A stretch of DNA of 31,754 nt from Euplotes cf. woodruffi 2 WChen-2021 (GCA_021441665.1 JAGYYN010039097.1:1-31754), one strand, 5' to 3'; shown: positions 20,665 through 31,536, counted from the stretch's first letter. Notes: generated by a model from the letters alone, not told the origin. Translations and numbers: made by a program.

Positions 20665-22287
20665 ATGACAGACTTAATGGAAGTCGATTCAGACTCCGAC
20701 ATGCTCGTTGAGCCTTCTTACTCGCACCCAAATCAACGTAAGAACCAGTATTATATCGGGTTCAGTAAGAAATTCACAAATGTAAGAAAAAATTTGGCTG
20801 CAAGCTGGGGTTTCGAAATGATAAATAGACTCGATTATTTTGCCTTATTTCTGAAATGCAATTTTAATATAGACAAATGGACAAGTCAGCTCTTTTCGAA
20901 AAGAAATCAAGTTGTAAGCTTAAATGAGTTGATACTGGCCTGAGTAACACTAATATTTAGCGATAGGAAAGAACAACTGCAATCATTTTTAACTAGTAAT
21001 AAAAAGAATCCAAAAGTCAATAGTCATAATACTCAAAACAGCCTCAACGACCCCAATATTTATAATTTTGGTATTGCTTTACTTTTGAACTTGTCTAAAC
21101 TAAAACAAATTTGTTTTTATTAAAATTTTTGACCCAGAAAAACAGTAATTTCAACTGGACTTCTAATTGTTTATCAACAGGTGCTAAAACAGAATAAATT
21201 TAAAATTGCTTAAATTTATACTTAAAAACAGCAATTAACTTGTTAATTTTATACTTCATAGTTTTATGCTTACCAATTGCGGATTCACATTTGAAGCAAT
21301 ATTGATAATTGTATAGAGTCCGAATGATCTGACAATTGCTCGACAGAAGCGAAATCGACACCTCAAAGACATAACCATCAAGAAATTCAGTCTGCGAATT
21401 GTTCGAATTTATACTCCTCATATACTGAAAATGAGCAGCAATTATCAAATATGCAAAGACCACAATTAGGAATAGATGACCAGATCCGGATGTCTCAGCA
21501 TTACTCGAAGTGCATGGCAACTTGCGAGATGATTCCAAGTTTGCTGACCATTTGGCTCAGCCTAATTCAAAAGATACTGAGGCTGGTTCTAATTTACGGT
21601 CCAGTCATCTGGTGCTTCCACCTATTTTATTTAGAATACAACCGCAGACTTGAAACAGAGCTCGAGATCATCCAAAAAGGAGCGCAAGAATGCAATACTA
21701 CTATATCTTGAGTCAGCTGCTGGTTTGGGCATTAAAAATTAAATACTCAGTATTATAAATTCCTATGAAGCCTCAGAAAATAAATACGTTTAGCAAAAAA
21801 ATTTATTTTGTTTCATACAAAATTTAAAAAAAAACTTGATGATATTATATTTAAGCATATAAATTTTTATAATAATAGTCTAAATACACAAATTAATTGA
21901 AATTATAAAATAAAGCTAATTTTTAGTATTATTACCTCTTAATGAATATTCTATTTTAAAAAAGCAATAAAAAATTAGTTCTGTATCTCTTACGAAATAA
22001 ACAAATGTGATGTGCAGCTTCCTGACTCAGAGATTTACCTGGACTGTCAGAAGCTATTTCACTGAAAAATATCATCATCGATCCACTCTTTATTGCCGAT
22101 CAAGATTCTTTCTGAGTTTTTAGCAACGATTTTAAACGAGTTCTTCGAGATCTTGTCTTGGACGTCTTTTTCGAAGATTATCGTAAGCATAGCGCTTGTT
22201 GGACTGTGTGTGTTCTTCTACGCGAAGTACCTACAAATGATGAGTAAGAGACGTTCCAAGTCTACTGTCTCAGCGATAAGTTATTAA
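20665..22287 (+). CDS. Brr6/Brl1-like nuclear envelope protein
   Basis: Brr6/Brl1 proteins are inner-nuclear-membrane proteins needed for nuclear pore assembly and lipid homeostasis. The signature is seen at 21,560-22,230: a first membrane segment (IWLSLIQKILRLVLIYGPVI), a lumenal domain with two Cys pairs (C-x3-Y-x2-N-x-C, then C-x5-C), an amphipathic stretch (FLATILNEFFEILSWTSF) and a second membrane segment (IIVSIALVGLCVFFYAKYL), then a basic tail. The last Cys is TGA 22063-22065. The lumenal motif is split by 21696-21983. The N-terminal half (20665-21315) is acidic and disordered and its model is tentative: ATG 20665, an intron 21071-21137, a +1 shift at CAG-TAA 21146-21148 and removal of 21185-21311 between TA dinucleotides together give 380 codons. 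The core 21318-22287 is secure; the upstream part could belong to a separate small gene. Confidence 0.72.
21696..21983 (+). other. Interruption inside the Brr6-like lumenal motif: candidate IES
   Basis: A 288-bp AT-rich block with stops in all frames separates EC from the SYEINKC part of the motif. Excision between TA dinucleotides at 21696-97 and 21984-85 gives ECNISYEINKC, the exact C-x3-Y-x2-N-x-C spacing of the family. The repeated ACT at the left edge allows two other in-frame TA joins with longer spacing. A GT-AG intron beginning GTCAGC after the TGA at 21710-21712 also keeps frame but spoils the spacing and uses a weak donor. Confidence 0.55.
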
Positions 22288-22357
22288 GCATAGAAACGTA
22301 AACTTCAATCTTGCACTTCATCAAGTTAAATTTAAATATAGTTGAAACTGTTGCTTG

Positions 22358-24731
22358 TTAAAACGACTGTTCTATATCCATCGACATCACCGTATCCTGA
22401 TTGGCTCGTTTTTCCTTTGCCACCTTGTTCTTGTACTCGCGAAGCAGGCCGTTGAGGAAGTCATCGAAGACCGCAAGGCTTTCCCTCATTCACGGCATAA
22501 TTTTAGACTCGCTATCAGCGATGGATTTATCTCTTAAACACGCGTCGTATTCTGAGAGAACCTGGGAGAGGGTTGGACAGTTATTAGGGTCGAAGTTTTC
22601 CACATTATTCGGGTCGAATGGGACGCATATATCTACATTATCATTATACAATCTTAAAATGCAATTATTGCAGTCATTCAGGCTCAAATAAATACATGTA
22701 CAAGATAAGCACAATTTTAGTATTAAAAAGCAAAATATATCAAGACCAAAATAATAGCAGAGCAAGGAAGGACAATACAAGATGACTGTGCGTTTAGCAG
22801 CAGTCAACTGGAGTGTAAAGCTTACTTCCTGTTTTCGGATGCACTCAGAACGGCGACTTCAACAAGTGGTTCAGCGACTTCGACACATTTGCATCGAGTC
22901 TTGGGTACAGGAATGTCAGCAATGCAGACTCTTTAAAGCAGTTGTCTTTTGCATCGGATTCTGCAGCTTTGCAGAATACTCTCCAAAAATTGGTGTAACC
23001 AGATTTGAGATCCTGCCTATTTTCGCGAAATTTAGTCGGTTGGATTTTACCAAATTAATTTTATTTAAAAGTCAAAAGACGTATTGTTTTTAGTAATTAC
23101 TATAAAAAGTATTTTTATATACAGGTGAGACACGGTGATTGTTAAACAACTTTTTAGATATAGAAGACAGTGATATTTAAATTTGGATTTATAGTAGTCT
23201 GCTTTTATTAAATATTATAAGCTTTTTGTAACTGCAAATTGATATTTTGGATGGTAAGAATAAAAATACAAAAATAGACAGTTGATTTAGATTAATGAGG
23301 TTTGTATTTTAATAAGATAAAATAAACTTGAAATGAATAAATATCAACAATCTATGAGTCCTTTAAATTATTTAAATTTAGATATTTATTAAAACTCTGA
23401 TGAATCTAAATGCTTTTTATTTCATATTCAATACTGTATTTGAATTTTTAAGTGAATTGTATTAACTGAAATATCGATTAATGCTTGATTATTTAAATTG
23501 ATGACGTTTTATACTAAAAAATAAATTTATATTTTTCAAAAAAGAAAAAATAAAACATTAACAGGTTTCGACATCATAATAATTTTGAATAAAATAATTG
23601 TAAAAATAAATTCAGTACTAAAATCTTCTTAAACCATAAATTCAGGAAAAATATCAACACCAAATAATTTTATTTCATAAAAATAATCTGCCAACTAAAA
23701 ATCTCACTTTAACCCATCCCATCAAAATCATTTTTTACTCTTTATCCTAAAAAATAAAATTTCTTTTTATCACATAAAAATAACGCAAACCTGTAAATCA
23801 ATAAAAATATCTCAAATAAGGCAATAATTTTTCACAAAACCGATCCCTGTTTGCGTTTGAAGCAAATGCATACTTGTTGGCGTCAATAACATTCTTTCCT
23901 TCTTTAGTCTTGAGCATCGACACGAGTTTCAGCTGTTGTGCTTCGTCAGAGAATATGTCTTGGTCTTGCACGATGATGTCAGCGAAGTATTTGTCGATGA
24001 TCTCGGACGCTCGCTCGATCGCTGGGTGCAACGGCCTCTTGACCACCGCAGTCCCCGACGTCATCTCGTTACCCACGTGCACTGATAGATAGTTTGCTAT
24101 TGCTGTCCTCGCCTCGTTATTTAAGCTTCCTGGCCTCTGAGTCACAGACCCATCAATGCACTCCTCTTCTGCCACTGAAGACCCAGAGTAAGTTTTCATA
24201 TCCGAAGTCAATGCGAAGTGCGGTATCGATGACTTTGACAGCGACGACCATGAACTTCCATCACTTAGTGCAGACCTTGGCGCCAGTTCAGCAAGTTCTG
24301 ACGTTGTCGTAGTCAGTCATATCAATATCGAACACGAGTTCTTTTTCGAGAGGAATGAAGCCCTTGGACTCGACTGACGAATGGTTCTTTGGAGCCATGT
24401 TGTACACTGCCCCAATATCAATCTTAATTGGACTTTTGTCAATTAGCGCTTCCTTGAACTCCCTTTCGTTCGCAAAGCAGTTGTACCGACAGTATATGTC
24501 TCCTTCAAGAGTGAAGGAGAACTCTCGCTTGTAGAAGTAGTCTGAGTACTCCCTCCGATCGTCATCCTGTGTAATGTTTGGCTGAAAGTAAGTCAGCCAC
24601 TGGTACATCTTCTTCGAAGGAAACAGATACTTAAAATATTCGGGGCTTGCAGTTAGCCAAAATAAATATTGTCTTAGTTTCTCGACTGAAAATTCGAGGT
24701 CTTGGCACTCTTCCATATTTACTTCTTCCAT
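22358..24731 (-). CDS. PRIM1: DNA primase small (catalytic) subunit
   Basis: Catalytic subunit of the DNA polymerase alpha-primase complex, which makes RNA primers at nuclear replication origins and lagging strands. Start ATG 24731, stop TAA 22358-22360. Seen in order: the catalytic acidic motif ([13 protein letters not shown]), the zinc motif C-C-x5-C-x2-C, SGRRGVHCWVCD, the conserved [19 protein letters not shown] and HPKTG blocks, then [17 protein letters not shown] codons at 24288-24290, 24261-24263 and 24153-24155 give essential Cys. One +1 shift at AAA-TAA (24117-24119) joins the SEARKLK and [11 protein letters not shown] parts, whose alignment to the human protein is continuous. Two gaps interrupt it: about 22998-23818 and 22633-22825 (193 nt, GT-AG, restoring KTGNICVPFD). 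Estimated length is about 450 residues against 420 in human. Confidence 0.95.
22633..22825 (-). other. 193-nt interruption of primase, probable long intron
   Basis: Donor GTAAGC and acceptor AATGTAG in the coding sense, phase 1. Removal joins the conserved HPKTG to ICVPFDP exactly where the human protein reads HPKTGRISVPID. A TA-to-TA excision one codon different would also keep frame, so an eliminated sequence is not excluded. Confidence 0.65.
22998..23818 (-). other. ~0.8-kb AT-rich interruption of primase: candidate IES
   Basis: Between the block ending in EKLLPY and the block beginning [12 protein letters not shown] lie about 820 bp of very AT-rich, stop-filled DNA with no coding frame. 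Conserved primase sequence on both sides shows it must be removed. It is much longer than any ordinary intron in the window. TA dinucleotides at 23817-18 and 22996-97 would join in frame (PYTNFW), but other boundaries nearby also fit, so the ends are approximate. TTTGAGAT occurs as an inverted pair near both edges. Confidence 0.55.
24117..24122 (-). other. +1 frameshift site AAA-TAA in primase
   Basis: In the coding sense the codons AAG-CTT-AAA-TAA are followed, one base on, by AAC-GAG-GCG-AGG. The flanking peptides align without a gap to other primases, so this is the best-calibrated frameshift site in the window. Confidence 0.9.
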
Positions 24732-24778
24732 TCCCGCAAAAAATATTCAATTGAATTTTGAAGTTAATCTTGCATGAA

Positions 24779-24788
24779 TATTGAAAAC
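24779..24788 (+). promoter_or_regulatory. Candidate chromosome-breakage site (E-Cbs-like)
   Basis: TATTGAAAAC is a full match to HATTGAAaHH in the 69-bp gap between the primase start (24731) and the stop of the PGPG-repeat gene (24801). A palindromic TTCAATTGAA at 24747-24756 lies in the same gap. Confidence 0.4.
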
Positions 24789-24800
24789 CAAAAAGAGCAG

Positions 24801-27800
24801 CTACACCCACTTGTATCGTTCGTTTTGCACTGGAAGGACGTATCTTGGTACGTCAGCGACAGTGCAGGGGATGTAGTAGTGGCCTGGGCCAGGCGAGTTA
24901 TTCGGCTTCTGTCCTCCTCTTCCACCAGTCGTAAATTTAGGCCCATTTTCGTATTTAATTGGAGAGTGGTACTGACCAGGGCCAGGTGTGTTATCCTTTG
25001 GATAGAAATTGATATATGTTGATGCACCCATACTGGAACCGACTAATTTATTTGTATTCTGCATGTTTTCAATTGTGTTCCACTTTTGATTATAAGCTGC
25101 AGGGCCTGGAGATCTTTCCCGCTCGGCGTTCGGATACCTCCACCCCATTGAGACACCTCCGTCCTTCGGGAAGTTGTAGTAGTAAGTCCCTGGTCCAGGA
25201 GTTGGATCATTTGAGTACTGTTCTTTTCTTCCTGATGTAAACACAGTGTTTGGCCTTGACTTGTAAACTTCATTATACGACTTTGGAACATCGTATTGGC
25301 CTGGTCCTGGGACTTCAGAACGTCTATCATCCTTCCGCACTCCAGATAGAGAATAATGCGGTCCATTTCTCACATCTTTAAGATAGTAACTTCCTGGACC
25401 AGGGTATTGCTCGCCTTTCCCTGAAGACGACTGGTCGTTTCTTCCGGCCATATGAGGACCTCGTGTTTTATCGTCAAACGGGCTTCGAATGTTATAGTTT
25501 CCTGGCCCTGGCTGAGATATTTCTTTGCCTGCGCTTTGCAGTCTTTTCTCTTTTCCAAATCTAACTCCTTGATCCCACTCTGGTCTGGTATCGTACTCTG
25601 GCCCTGGGGTGAGTTCTTGCGCTAAAGGCAGCAGTTGTTAGATGATTCCGAAAGCACAGCGAAGGGTACCTTTATAAGGAGCTCTTTGCATGCCCATCGT
25701 GTAAGCTGGACCTGAATCTTTTACTGTGTTCATCGAAGGATTGTAGGCAGCAGGCCCGGGGGAATTCTCATACTCCCTCGTCTGAGGCCGATGGCCCATA
25801 GTCCAACCGTTTGCTTTATCATAGAAGTCGTAGTATCTATTTTTTAGTATTAATTGACCTTCGGTATACTTTGTGAGGATAATCTGAAACTATTTTAGTT
25901 GTAATTATCTATCAGAAGACTGTAGAAGTAGAGCTTAAAATCAATTATAACTGATTTTAAATCTTACTTATAATTATAAAAATATGTCATCGATGGATAA
26001 ATATTTACTCACAATGTATTTTTAATAATTTTTTAGCTAAATTTACTAAATATTATGATATAATTTTTGAATTTAATATCACTTGTTTTATATAATTTCT
26101 AATGTTAAAGTTGATATAGATATTTTAAATTATCTTAAAAGCATTGATATTCATTTTATTAATCTTATGGTATTTTAATGAAAAGCAGAAGTTGATAAAA
26201 TGCTTTTTATTCAGTAACTCGCTCAAATTTAGCAAGCAACGAACTATACAGTCATTCGTAATCAAAAACATGTAATTGTTTAACTGTTGATATTGCTAGA
26301 GTATCCAAGTAAAAAGGTGAATAGCATTACTTGTAAGCTCCTGGCCCTGGGAAGTTATCTTGTCTCTCGATACTATTTCTAGTACCCATGCTTTTCCCAG
26401 GATTAAATGGAAGAACTTGATTGAAACTTGGATAGTAGGTATTTGGCCCCGGGTTCTTTTCATTTTGGATCATATTATCACCTAATTTACCTGCAATCGA
26501 GTATGCAGGACCATCTGGCATACCTATCTTATGATAAGCACCAGGTCCTGGAACATCATCACATGACTTTTCTCGTCTTTTGCCTCCCATTGTTTTACCT
26601 GGTTTAGTACCGATATACGAAGGAAGTAAGTACGATGCAGGACCAGGACCTTCACTTTTAATTGCAGTCGATGGTCTTTTTGAAGAACCTATTTTTCCAC
26701 CTCTTTTATCATACTTTGGCTTTCTTTCGTATTGGCCTGGTCCTGGTGTATTATCAATCACTTTTTGCATTCTTTTACTTGTACCTATTTTTGCGCTTTT
26801 CGGTCTCGTTTTAGTCTGATAATCATTAGGATAATATGCAGAAGGACCAGGACCATCTCCTTGTCTTTTTGATGTTTTAGGTCTTCCAGCGATACCGTAC
26901 TTCGGTCCTCCCAATGTGCTCTTCATATTATAATTTCCGGGGCCAGGCATATTATCACCATGCATTTTGTCTCTTTTTCCTTTCGTGAAAGCAGCACTTT
27001 TGGGTCTCGCTTTGACAGGGTTTATTGATGGAAAGTAAGAGTTCGGCCCTGGTCCGTTGGATTCTCTGTCTTTATGTTTGTGCTTTCCACCCATCGTCCA
27101 GGCAGGATTCCTTCTATCTATTTCTGGAAACTTTAGATTATACGCAGCAGGACCTGGTCCGACATCTTCAGATTTACTTCGAGGTTTTCTTTTTCCTTGA
27201 ATCGACCACCCATTTTTCTTTAATGAAGAATGATGATTATAACTTCCAGGCCCAGGCGATTGGAAGTTTTTACTTGTCGAGTTTCTTTTTGAAGTTCCTA
27301 TTTTCCCCAACGGAACTTTTGACTTTTTCGATGTATTATAAGATCCAGGTCCCGGCATGTCAATAATTTTAAAGTGATCTTTATACTTTCCTCCAAATGT
27401 CCACCCATCAGAGGAACGTCTGAAATGATCATGGGAATAAGCAGCTGGTCCCGGAGACTTTTCTTTATTACTGACGTCTTTAGCTCTAAATTTAATCAAA
27501 GTAAATAAAAATTAGCATTCTTTTCACTTTGTTTTAGTATTTAAAAGTGTAATTCACAAAGATTTTTTATTTTAGAGAAATTAAGCTATTTTCGATATAA
27601 ATTTGCTTATCAGCAATAAAATCTAAAATAATTAGTTTGATAATCCCTAGATGATTGAGAATGTATTTTTCACCTGTTGAATCCTGCTAAACTATCTGTG
27701 ATTTTTATATTTAAAAATCACCAGTTCAGTCTTGATCAGATTTTATTAACTCTTATCACGAATACAAAATTCAAAAGTCTTCATATCACGTGTATAAATT

Positions 27801-28164
27801 GGTTTAACCTTTTTATATAAAATTGTTACCCTTCGAGTTTGAGTCCCATGTACCCTCCGATGTGGTCGTAGCTTTGCCGATTTGCATAGGTTCCTGGACC
27901 TGGAGCAGTCTCCGGCCTAGTGTAACTTCTCTTTCCTTGAATCGAGTAACTGCTGCCTGGTCTGTTTCAGTACAGTGAGTATGCAGCTGGACCAGGAGAC
28001 AAGTGCGAGTCTAGCTTCCACGGGTACTTTCCTTTTATCGTCCAGATTGGCGACTGCTCTCTCACTCGATTAAGATCTACTTGGTTGTAGTTTCCTGGTC
28101 CTGGTTCGTATCGATTACTGCTCTTGGCCCTCGATGCTTGCGGGATTGACCATGCTTGAACCAT
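24801..28164 (-). CDS. SHIPPO/STPG (sperm-tail PG-rich repeat) protein
   Basis: A tandem-repeat protein of the SHIPPO/ODF3/STPG type, family members of which bind ciliary and other microtubules. About 24 repeats carry the core PGP(G/A)xY, e.g. SPGPAAYS, MPGPGSYN, TPGPGQYE, VPGPGAYH, spaced 25-45 residues apart with WTMGGK/SIQGKR-like middles. Start ATG 28164 (MVQAWSIPQASRA), stop TAG 24801-24803. Introns 27486-27829 (344 nt), 25837-26330 (494 nt) and 25622-25669 (48 nt) leave 2,478 nt, exactly 826 codons. One TGA is read as Cys near 27963. No frameshift is needed in the whole gene, unlike its neighbours. The second long gap could instead be a TA-bounded eliminated segment, which would give PGPGAYDFYDKANGW, closer to the repeat consensus than the intron version (PGPGAYKYYDFYD). 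Confidence 0.92.
25837..26330 (-). other. 494-bp interruption of the PGPG gene: long intron or IES
   Basis: Very AT-rich, stop-filled. Donor GTAATG and acceptor AAATAG join in phase 2. Two TA-to-TA excisions (left edge in GGAGCTTAC, right edge in AGATACTACG, coding sense) also join in frame and restore an uninterrupted repeat. Confidence 0.6.
27486..27829 (-). other. 344-bp interruption of the PGPG gene, probable long intron
   Basis: Donor GTAACA and acceptor AATTTAG in phase 2 join MGLKLEG to AKDVSNKEKSPGP. I found no TA-to-TA excision that keeps frame here, so this block favours a spliceosomal intron about ten times the usual length. Confidence 0.65.
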
Positions 28165-28524
28165 TTTGTTGGTTTAAATTATTTATGAATTATTTATTCA
28201 TATTTAACTGATAAATCATCAACAAGTTAAGAATGATACTATATAATTAAAGGAATTGGAACTAGCTTTAAGATTTTTACAGTCACTTATCATTAATGCA
28301 ATGTTGTCGTATCTATTAGATAAAACTCAACTGCTTAGTAGAAATATTCCTTTACTTGATCGTCTTGAATCTCAGCCTTGCTACTGCTGCTTAAAAAATA
28401 TGTAATTTTTATTTTCTTTCCTTAAATTCAACTAAAATATAAAAATAAAAGTAAAAGTTTTAACATCAAAATTAATAATTTTTTTAATAATAAAATTATG
28501 AATTAAAATTTTAGACTTTTATAA
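28165..28524. other. AT-rich spacer with one coding-like scrap
   Basis: Mostly A/T runs. It carries the promoter side of the PGPG gene and the 3' flank of the NT-C2 gene. The only coding-like part is 28335-28392 on the minus strand (see separate entry). Confidence 0.5.
28335..28392 (-). other. Possible orphan 3' exon or gene remnant
   Basis: In the minus sense this reads SSSKAEIQDDQVKEYFY followed by TAA, with codon usage like the neighbouring genes and a local rise in G+C. It lies downstream of the NT-C2 gene on the same strand, but I could not find a phase-compatible donor linking the two. Confidence 0.3.
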
Positions 28525-31462
28525 TTAAATAACATTATTTCAAATTCTGCTGTATTTCTTTTTCTTTTTATCATCGTTTTTGGTCTTACTTTGCTTAAGT
28601 CTGTCGATCTCCTCGACGAGTTGAGCGTTATACTGCTCGACTTCAATATTTTGATTGAGTATTTCAGCTAAAGACTGCTTTGCTTTCACCATCTCGAGTT
28701 CATATTTAGTTATTTCTGACGAAAACTTCTTCAAATACTCGTTTTTATCTTTCAGCTTTAAACTTAGTGAGTTTCTTTCAAGCTCGCACTCAGCATATAG
28801 TTGCTTAATTTTGATTAGCTCCGTCGTGACGGTGCTGATTTCCTGCTTCATTTCATTAAACATTTCTGAAGGATTGTCATGGCCTTCCTTCATATTTCCG
28901 TATATTCCTTCGTTGCTAGAAAACGAGGATATTCTGCCTGACTTTTCGAGTTCTCTGATCCGGTCGTTGAGTTCTTCAACTTGTTTGCTTAAGAATTCAT
29001 TTTCGACTGAGAGCTCTGCAAGCTCTCGATCTCTGTTATCAGAGCCTTTATTTGTACCTGACCTTTTGAAGGTGTTTTTCTTTTTATCTCCAAAACTGCT
29101 CATGTTGTTTTGCAGCTCTAAAATCATGCTGTCCTTTTCGTTGATCTGTTCTTGCAGCTTCTTGGCCTGAGTGAGTACTCTTTGGTAGTCTCTTAGCAAG
29201 TCGTCGCTGCTTTGATTTGAATTCAGCTCTCTGTTTAGCTTCTGCTGCAGCATGTCTTTTTCTATTAATATCTGGTCGTTCTGGTTTTCAAGCTCGACTA
29301 TCTTGTCTTTCAGTTCTTCGATTTCAACCCTGTACTCGTCTCGTAATTCGTCCCGCTTTTGCTCTTCGTGAGACATCATGTAGATCTTTTCCTCTTCGAT
29401 GACATTGATTTTGCTTTCTAAAGATTTGAGTTTTTCTTCGCGGTCTGAAAGCTTTGAGTTAACTTGGTTGTACTTGATCTCCATTGCCTTGAAGTTGCCT
29501 AGCAGTTCACTATACGAGTCAAGGCCGCTTCTTTCTTTTGTAAGTCTTTCTTGCATGAGCTCGTCGACCTTCCGCTCTAGCTCATTTATCGTCGATTTGT
29601 AAGTCGCTTCGATTTGCTGGAACGAATCTATTTTCGAATTAGCGCTTTTTAACTTGTTGAGCAGCTCTTCTGTTTCGTCTTCTTTTTCTTGAAGAATCTG
29701 GTCGTTGTCAGCATTCATGTCTTCAATTTTCTTCTCTAAATCATTGACTTGCTTTTTGTAATCTGAAATAAGAGTCTCAGTTGCGTATTTGTATTCTTCA
29801 AACTCGTCTTCGTCGACCTTTGAAGCATTTTTAAAGCTATCTCGTTTGCTTTCGATTTGTTCTCGAAGCTTGTCAACCATATTTGACAGGTCCTTGTTGT
29901 CGTCTTTCAATCTGGTGTAGTTGGTGTTAAGTGTGGTGATTTCCTTTTTAAGCCCGAGGTTGTCCTGCTCATAATGAGAGATCTGCTCCTTGTGCCCCCT
30001 CATTTCAACTCCAAGCTGCTTTATTTTATCCTCGGATTCATTAATTTTCTTTTGCAGCTCCTTTTGCTTTTCTTTTAAGTTTTTAATGTCAATATCTTTG
30101 TCTTCGAGCTTTCGGTTTAATTTTTCGATTTCATTGTCTTTTTTGCTGAGCTTAAGCTCAAGCTTGTCTCTGGTGGCTTCAAGCTCAGAGACTGTTTGTT
30201 GAAGAAGCTCAGTCTTATTACCGTCTGAATCAGCAACTGCGATTGCTTTACGTAATTCATCAGCTCACTCTTGTTTGAGTTTTATGGTTTCTTCTTTGAG
30301 CGCTCTCTTTTCTTCTTCGAGAGTACGGATCTTCAATCTGAGATCTTTGACTTCATCGTAGATCTGCTTTGTTTGTTGGTTTGCGAGGTCAGGATCGACT
30401 TCATTTTTGACTAGTGAAGAAGGCTTTTTAACCAGTTTAACTTCTTCCTCTTTTCTTTCTTGGTAAGAAAATGCAGTTGACTGTGAGTCTGTTTCATTTG
30501 TCTTTTTAGATTTTTTAATCTTGCTAATTGCACTTGTCTTGATGACCTTTTGCTTTTTATCTGCTTTCACACTGCTTTCCGAGTCTGAGTTTGTAATTTC
30601 AGGCATTTTATTTATCGCTCCAAATCTTGAAGGAGTCTTACTGATATTTCCCTCCTCGTCGGTTGTTACTTCACATTCTTCCATCTTATCGGGAGATTCA
30701 TTTCCTAGTTTATTTTGATTCAAGTTTATTCGGTTTTATCGGACCTGAATGCATCGAGGACATTGCTGATTTATTCTTTAAAGAAAACTGATCAGAGGTT
30801 ATGTTTTTCAGAGCCGAAGCATCCCCAGTTGGGCCAGCGAACATCGGTGGCAGGCCTTTCTTCTGTCGTTCTCTGTCCTTTTTAAATAGCTCAACTGCGT
30901 TCATTTTATTAGAAGAATCAGTGCCATCCCGTTCTTTATCGAGTTCATCAAAATCAAACTGTGAATCAGGAGCAGAGTCGAGACTCCTCAAATCAGTCAT
31001 TTGACTGATAGTGTCTCCGTCTGCGCAGTCAGCCTGAATCAGTGTGTTTTTAATGGTAAATCCGATCATTGCGTTTCGGTCTGGACACTTCTTCAGGTTG
31101 ACTTCTTCGATCTTCTTGTCTTTCTCTGCGTATTTGCCGAGATCGAGCTTGATCATGCCTATACTTTTCATTTTAGTCTCCGTGATGACTTTAATCGTAA
31201 ACGTGGTGTTCTTCTCCATGTACTTGTTCTTGCCTGTGTCTTTGTTGAGCGTGGCAAGCATAGACATCGTTTCTGTAAATTCTCCGCGCGGGTGGTCCGG
31301 AGATATCATGACCTTCTCCTTGGTCTCAATTCGTTTGGCTCCTCGCTTCCAGACAACCATCAGCGTGGCTTCGATCGGAATGTGCACTTCTACGTAGTTG
31401 ACGGTGACGTCGAACTGGAATCGCATGGCTTTTTGGCCGACTTTCTTCGCAAATCTGGACAT
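28525..31462 (-). CDS. NT-C2 domain plus long coiled-coil protein
   Basis: About 975 residues, intronless. The N-terminal ~150 residues (MSRFAKKVGQKAMRFQFDVT, VVWKRGAKRIETKEKV, SIGMIKLDLGKYAEKDKK) match the N-terminal C2 (NT-C2, EEIG1/EHBP1-type) fold, a membrane- or protein-docking domain. A disordered acidic linker follows, then from about residue 370 an almost uninterrupted coiled coil (LRLKIRTLEEEKRALKEE onward) to a Lys-rich end. A +1 shift at AAA-TAA (30710-30712) joins the C2 part to the linker, and TGA codons near 30265 and 28538 are Cys, so the true stop is TAA 28525-28527. NT-C2/coiled-coil proteins in other eukaryotes tether membranes to cytoskeleton; the same is plausible here. 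Confidence 0.88.
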
Positions 31463-31536
31463 TTTGGTAAGTTTAAATATTATTTAGTGATTATTCATTT
31501 ATAAGCAAGTTGAAATTGGACTTAATAATTTTCATC

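Noticed and set aside
21266-21318. Separate gene starting at ATG 21266 with a +2 shift at GTA-TAG
   Set aside because: It is possible, but joining 21184 to 21312 through TA dinucleotides keeps frame with the upstream exons and leads into the Brr6-like protein without an extra frameshift type.
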